Shown: one piece after another, positions 5,461 to 7,684 of the stretch | Layout: every line of letters begins with the position of its first letter | Numbering within the stretch: position 1 is the stretch's first letter | Assembly: GCA_003553005.1 (NCBI GenBank) | Contig: PUPG01000124.1 | Span: 1-7,684, forward strand | Origin: Bacteroidales bacterium | GTDB lineage: Bacteria > Bacteroidota > Bacteroidia > Bacteroidales > UBA7960 | Reading direction: 5' to 3' | Length of the DNA: 7,684 bases | The notes under the pieces: generated by a model | The model's database searches: none | What the model was told of the DNA's origin: nothing | What the model saw: the letters and a program-made list of their open reading frames with translations, nothing else | Made by a program: the position numbers and the translations under genes

Positions 5461-7110
5461 TTAGTTTTGTTGGTGTGTCTCTTCAGCTTGCCTGGCTCCC
5501 CTGCCATCGTATCCAAACGGGATGAACACGGTAAAACGGGAGCCCTTCATGGGTTCGCTTTCCAGCGATATGCTGCCGCCATGCTTCTCTACGATGGCTT
5601 TCACATAGCTCAGGCCCAGGCCGAAGCCTTTCACGTCATGTACATTACCTGTTGAAACCCGGTACAAGTTATCAAAAATTTTCTTTTGGTTGGCACGATT
5701 GATCCCCACGCCCTGATCATCCACGTGCACCAGGATCCCTTTGCTGGTGTTTTCGGTGCTTACGGTAATCTCTGGTTTGTGGGGTGAATATTTATTGGCG
5801 TTGTCGAGCAGGTTGGAAACCACATTGGTCAGGTGCACCTTGTCGCCCTTGATGTAACTTGAGGTGGCGTTCAGATTGGATTTAATCGTGCCGTGTTTGG
5901 CTTCTACCTGGAGGATGATTTTCTGAATGGCATTTTCAATCAGCTCGTGCATATCCAGCCCGGTAATGCTCAGCCGGATCTGTGCCTTTTCGATCAGTGC
6001 GGTTTGGAGCACCCTTTCGGTGAGCAGTCCAAGCCTTTCATTTTCTTCATTGATGACCCTGATATAGTTCTGATAGAGGGGTTCTGATTTTTGCACATCC
6101 TGGTCGCTGAGGGCCTGGCAGGCGAGTGAGATGGTAGAGATGGGCGTTTTGAGTTCGTGGGTCATGTTGTTGATGAAGTCGTTCTTCATCACCGAAAGCC
6201 GCTTTTGCCTGAAAATCGTAATTATCGTAAAGGCAAAGGATGAGATGAGGATGAACAGCAATACGATGGAGGCGCCCAGCATGGCATTCATCTGCGACAG
6301 GATGTAGCGCTCCTGCTGCGGAAAGTGGAGCAACAGGTATTCGGGGTTTACGAAAAGGTCATTGGGAAAGAGGTGATAGGCGTACTGGCTTTGCAGGAGG
6401 TCATTGCTGTATTGGCCGGTTTTTTCCCGGACGAGGGTATGCTTTGCCGGGTGATACACCCCAAACTCATAAGGTGTGGCAATGCCCTGGCTTTGCAGTT
6501 CCTGCGACAGGAGGGAGTCCAGGTTGGCGATGCTCTCTTCGTCGGACACCTGGAAAGTATAGCGACTCGAGAACAGGTCGTCGAACAGGTCGCCGATGAT
6601 CCGGCTTCTTTCGAAGAAGGCGTTCAGCGGATCCTGGCCGGCTGCCCGCGTGGACTCTGGAAGGTAGCCGGTGTCATGTCCGGGCTGCTGCTGGTGACCA
6701 CCAAAGACCATGGTGGTGTCGTAGCTGCTGACCCCGGCACCCGGACCAAATTGCTCCCTGAGCTGGATGTTGATGTCCTGCCAAAGAATGCCTCCACCAG
6801 CATCCACCCTCGGGCTTTGATCGGATTGCCGGGCAAAAAACTGGTCGTAATAGCGGCGATTCAGCGAGTCCAGTATTTGGCTGAGCTGGCTGATGTGGCG
6901 GCTGTGGTCCTGTTCCCTGATGATCTTGCGGGTGAGTTCCTGTTTGTTGAACTTATAAATCGCCCGGGATGCGGCTTCGCTGACCCCACGGTCAAAGTTT
7001 ACCTCTTTGACGGCCACTGCGTTGCGTATCCAGTACAGTTGTATGCCCAGCAATCCCAGCAGGGAAATGCTGATCGCCACAATGACAAGTATGATGAACC
7101 TCTTCTTCAT
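5461..7110 (-). CDS. rprX: Sensor histidine kinase, RprX-like
   Basis: An inner-membrane sensor kinase of 549 residues from ATG 7110. In order: transmembrane segment about 4-27 after MKKR; a periplasmic region of about 250 residues with a Gly/Gln-rich, probably disordered stretch (about 95-160); second transmembrane segment about 277-300; a short linker without an obvious HAMP; the dimerisation domain with the phosphoacceptor His318 in NMTHELKTP; and the ATPase domain with N-box NLLDNANKYS (433-442), G1 DDQGVGI (464-470), F-box region IFDNLYRV and G2 GFGLGLSY (495-502). The C-terminus is a hydrophilic tail. All catalytic motifs are intact. The frame is open up to an ATG at 7233, but the predicted promoter at 7192-7199 lies inside that extension, and the signal-anchor MKKRFIILVIVAIS begins at 7110, so the shorter start is chosen. 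The ligand is unknown; no known sensor fold was recognised. The rprX name rests on the paired RprY-like regulator. Confidence 0.92.
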   Translation of the reverse strand: MKKRFIILVIVAISISLLGLLGIQLYWIRNAVAVKEVNFDRGVSEAASRAIYKFNKQELTRKIIREQDHSRHISQLSQILDSLNRRYYDQFFARQSDQSPRVDAGGGILWQDINIQLREQFGPGAGVSSYDTTMVFGGHQQQPGHDTGYLPESTRAAGQDPLNAFFERSRIIGDLFDDLFSSRYTFQVSDEESIANLDSLLSQELQSQGIATPYEFGVYHPAKHTLVREKTGQYSNDLLQSQYAYHLFPNDLFVNPEYLLLHFPQQERYILSQMNAMLGASIVLLFILISSFAFTIITIFRQKRLSVMKNDFINNMTHELKTPISTISLACQALSDQDVQKSEPLYQNYIRVINEENERLGLLTERVLQTALIEKAQIRLSITGLDMHELIENAIQKIILQVEAKHGTIKSNLNATSSYIKGDKVHLTNVVSNLLDNANKYSPHKPEITVSTENTSKGILVHVDDQGVGINRANQKKIFDNLYRVSTGNVHDVKGFGLGLSYVKAIVEKHGGSISLESEPMKGSRFTVFIPFGYDGRGARQAEETHQQN

Positions 7111-7191
7111 GAATAAACTAACAAGAAGCTTAACAAAAGGTTGATTGTTGCTGTTTACGGCCAGATCTCCCGGATGGACACTGACCCCATA

Positions 7192-7199
7192 CAAAATTA
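7192..7199 (-). promoter_or_regulatory. Bacteroidota-type promoter (-7 box) for the kinase-regulator-cyclase operon
   Basis: The minus strand reads TAATTTTG, matching TAnnTTTG, with predicted transcription start near 7185 and a leader of about 75 nt to ATG 7110. No TTG -33 element is evident. The box lies 6 nt past the inverted repeat at 7205-7251 and is part of its T-rich tail, so terminator and promoter are nearly merged. An AAGCTTAA sequence stands beside the box (7201-7208) and again in the leader (7126-7133). Confidence 0.55.
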
Positions 7200-7204
7200 A
7201 AAGC

Positions 7205-7251
7205 TTAAGGGCGTGTTTGTCGGGGTTTAACACACTTTAACACGCCCTTAA
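7205..7251. terminator. 13-bp perfect inverted repeat, probable sod terminator
   Basis: TTAAGGGCGTGTT at 7205-7217 is exactly inverted at 7239-7251, with a 21-nt loop that itself holds a repeated TTTAACAC. On the minus strand the stem is followed by GCTTTTAATTTTG, a T-rich though interrupted tail; on the plus strand it is followed by CCTTTTTTA, a better T-run. It sits about 100 nt after the sod stop codon, so termination of sod is the likely job, and it may also block antisense transcripts. An operator for the kinase promoter is an alternative. Confidence 0.65.
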
Positions 7252-7351
7252 CCTTTTTTAGTGTACTGAAAAAGAGAGGTGAAGCACCACCAGGCGCGCG
7301 CTGATGATGATGTACATGGTGGGCCGGGGTGATGTGATGGATGGGGTCAGT

Positions 7352-7684
7352 TTATTTCCATCTTTCTTCTACGCGCTTCCAATCCACAAGCTTCCAGAAT
7401 GCGCTGAGGTACTCAGGGCGGCGGTTCTGGTAATCCAGGTAATAGGCGTGCTCCCATACATCGCACGTGAGGAGTGGTGTTTTCCCCTGGCGCATCGGGT
7501 TCTCTGCATTGCTTGTCTGCACGACCTCCAGGCTGCCGTCCGCATTTTTGACCAGCCACGACCAACCTGAGCCGAAAAGGGTTACCGAGGCATTGGTAAA
7601 TTTCTCCTTGAACTTGTCGAAAGAGCCGAAGCCTTCTTCAATTGCCTGCATCAGCTCTCCGCCGGGTTCACCGCCACCTTCCGG
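7352..7684 (-). CDS. sodA/sodB: Superoxide dismutase, Fe/Mn family, C-terminal part (cut by window edge)
   Basis: This enzyme converts superoxide to oxygen and hydrogen peroxide. The frame is open to the right edge and gives the last 110 residues of a protein usually about 200 long. The first visible residues [11 protein letters not shown] are the family's NGGGEP region, followed by [11 protein letters not shown], the FGSGWSWLV block, and [19 protein letters not shown], which holds the C-terminal metal ligands Asp and His. The internal ATG at 7651 is not the true start. The N-terminal metal ligands are outside the window. In place of the Mn-type Gln motif (STANQDSPL in E. coli MnSOD) it has TSNAENPM, the FeSOD-like form also found in cambialistic Bacteroidota enzymes, so Fe or mixed metal use is inferred. 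The gene stands alone here; the hairpin about 100 nt downstream probably ends its transcript. The last residues, [10 protein letters not shown], are typical in length. Confidence 0.95.
   Translation of the reverse strand, partial: PEGGGEPGGELMQAIEEGFGSFDKFKEKFTNASVTLFGSGWSWLVKNADGSLEVVQTSNAENPMRQGKTPLLTCDVWEHAYYLDYQNRRPEYLSAFWKLVDWKRVEERWK

Noticed and set aside
6325..7116. Plus-strand open frame of 263 codons opposite the kinase
   Set aside because: It lies entirely over the kinase, has no domain, and ends in the kinase signal-anchor region.
7126..7208. Two AAGCTTAA octamers around the kinase promoter as an operator pair
   Set aside because: Eight-base AT-rich matches 75 bp apart are easily due to chance, and no known binding motif for the regulator is recognised.

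Overview
The window looks like chromosomal DNA of a member of the Bacteroidota. Three things point there. The response regulator and kinase resemble the RprY/RprX pair of that phylum. Two promoter boxes fit its TAnnTTTG -7 consensus. Start codons lack Shine-Dalgarno sequences. The genus cannot be told from the sequence. All six genes lie on the minus strand, so transcription runs from high to low coordinates. No tRNA, rRNA, insertion sequence, integrase, phage gene or CRISPR array was found.

Right to left, the layout is as follows. (1) 7684-7352: the C-terminal half of an iron/manganese superoxide dismutase, cut by the window edge. (2) 7251-7192: a 13-bp perfect inverted repeat, likely the sod terminator, followed directly by a promoter box for the next operon. 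(3) 7110-3688: a tight three-gene operon with gaps of 3 and 6 nt. It encodes a membrane histidine kinase (RprX-like), an OmpR-family response regulator (RprY-like) and a tocopherol-cyclase-family protein. (4) 3687-3370: a 318-nt spacer containing a good promoter box for the suf genes. (5) 3369-1: sufB, sufC and the start of sufD, encoding the SufBC2D iron-sulfur cluster scaffold; sufD runs off the left edge.

The genes share a plausible redox theme: superoxide removal, an envelope-sensing two-component system and the stress-tolerant Fe-S assembly machine. No shared regulation is proven by the sequence. The tocopherol-cyclase-like protein is the least understood gene. Its location at the end of a two-component operon suggests a role in the envelope or in lipid or quinone handling.

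The most unusual DNA is in the suf operon. Its spacers are long (297 nt for sufB-sufC, 208 nt for sufC-sufD) and packed with short tandem repeats of periods 6, 7, 8 and 16. The same octamer family occurs on both sides of sufC. The 16-mer array is G-rich on the transcribed strand and fits a G-quadruplex pattern. A 13-nt sequence just before the sufB start codon is exactly complementary to two copies around its stop codon. A 13-bp hairpin sits between sufC and sufD.
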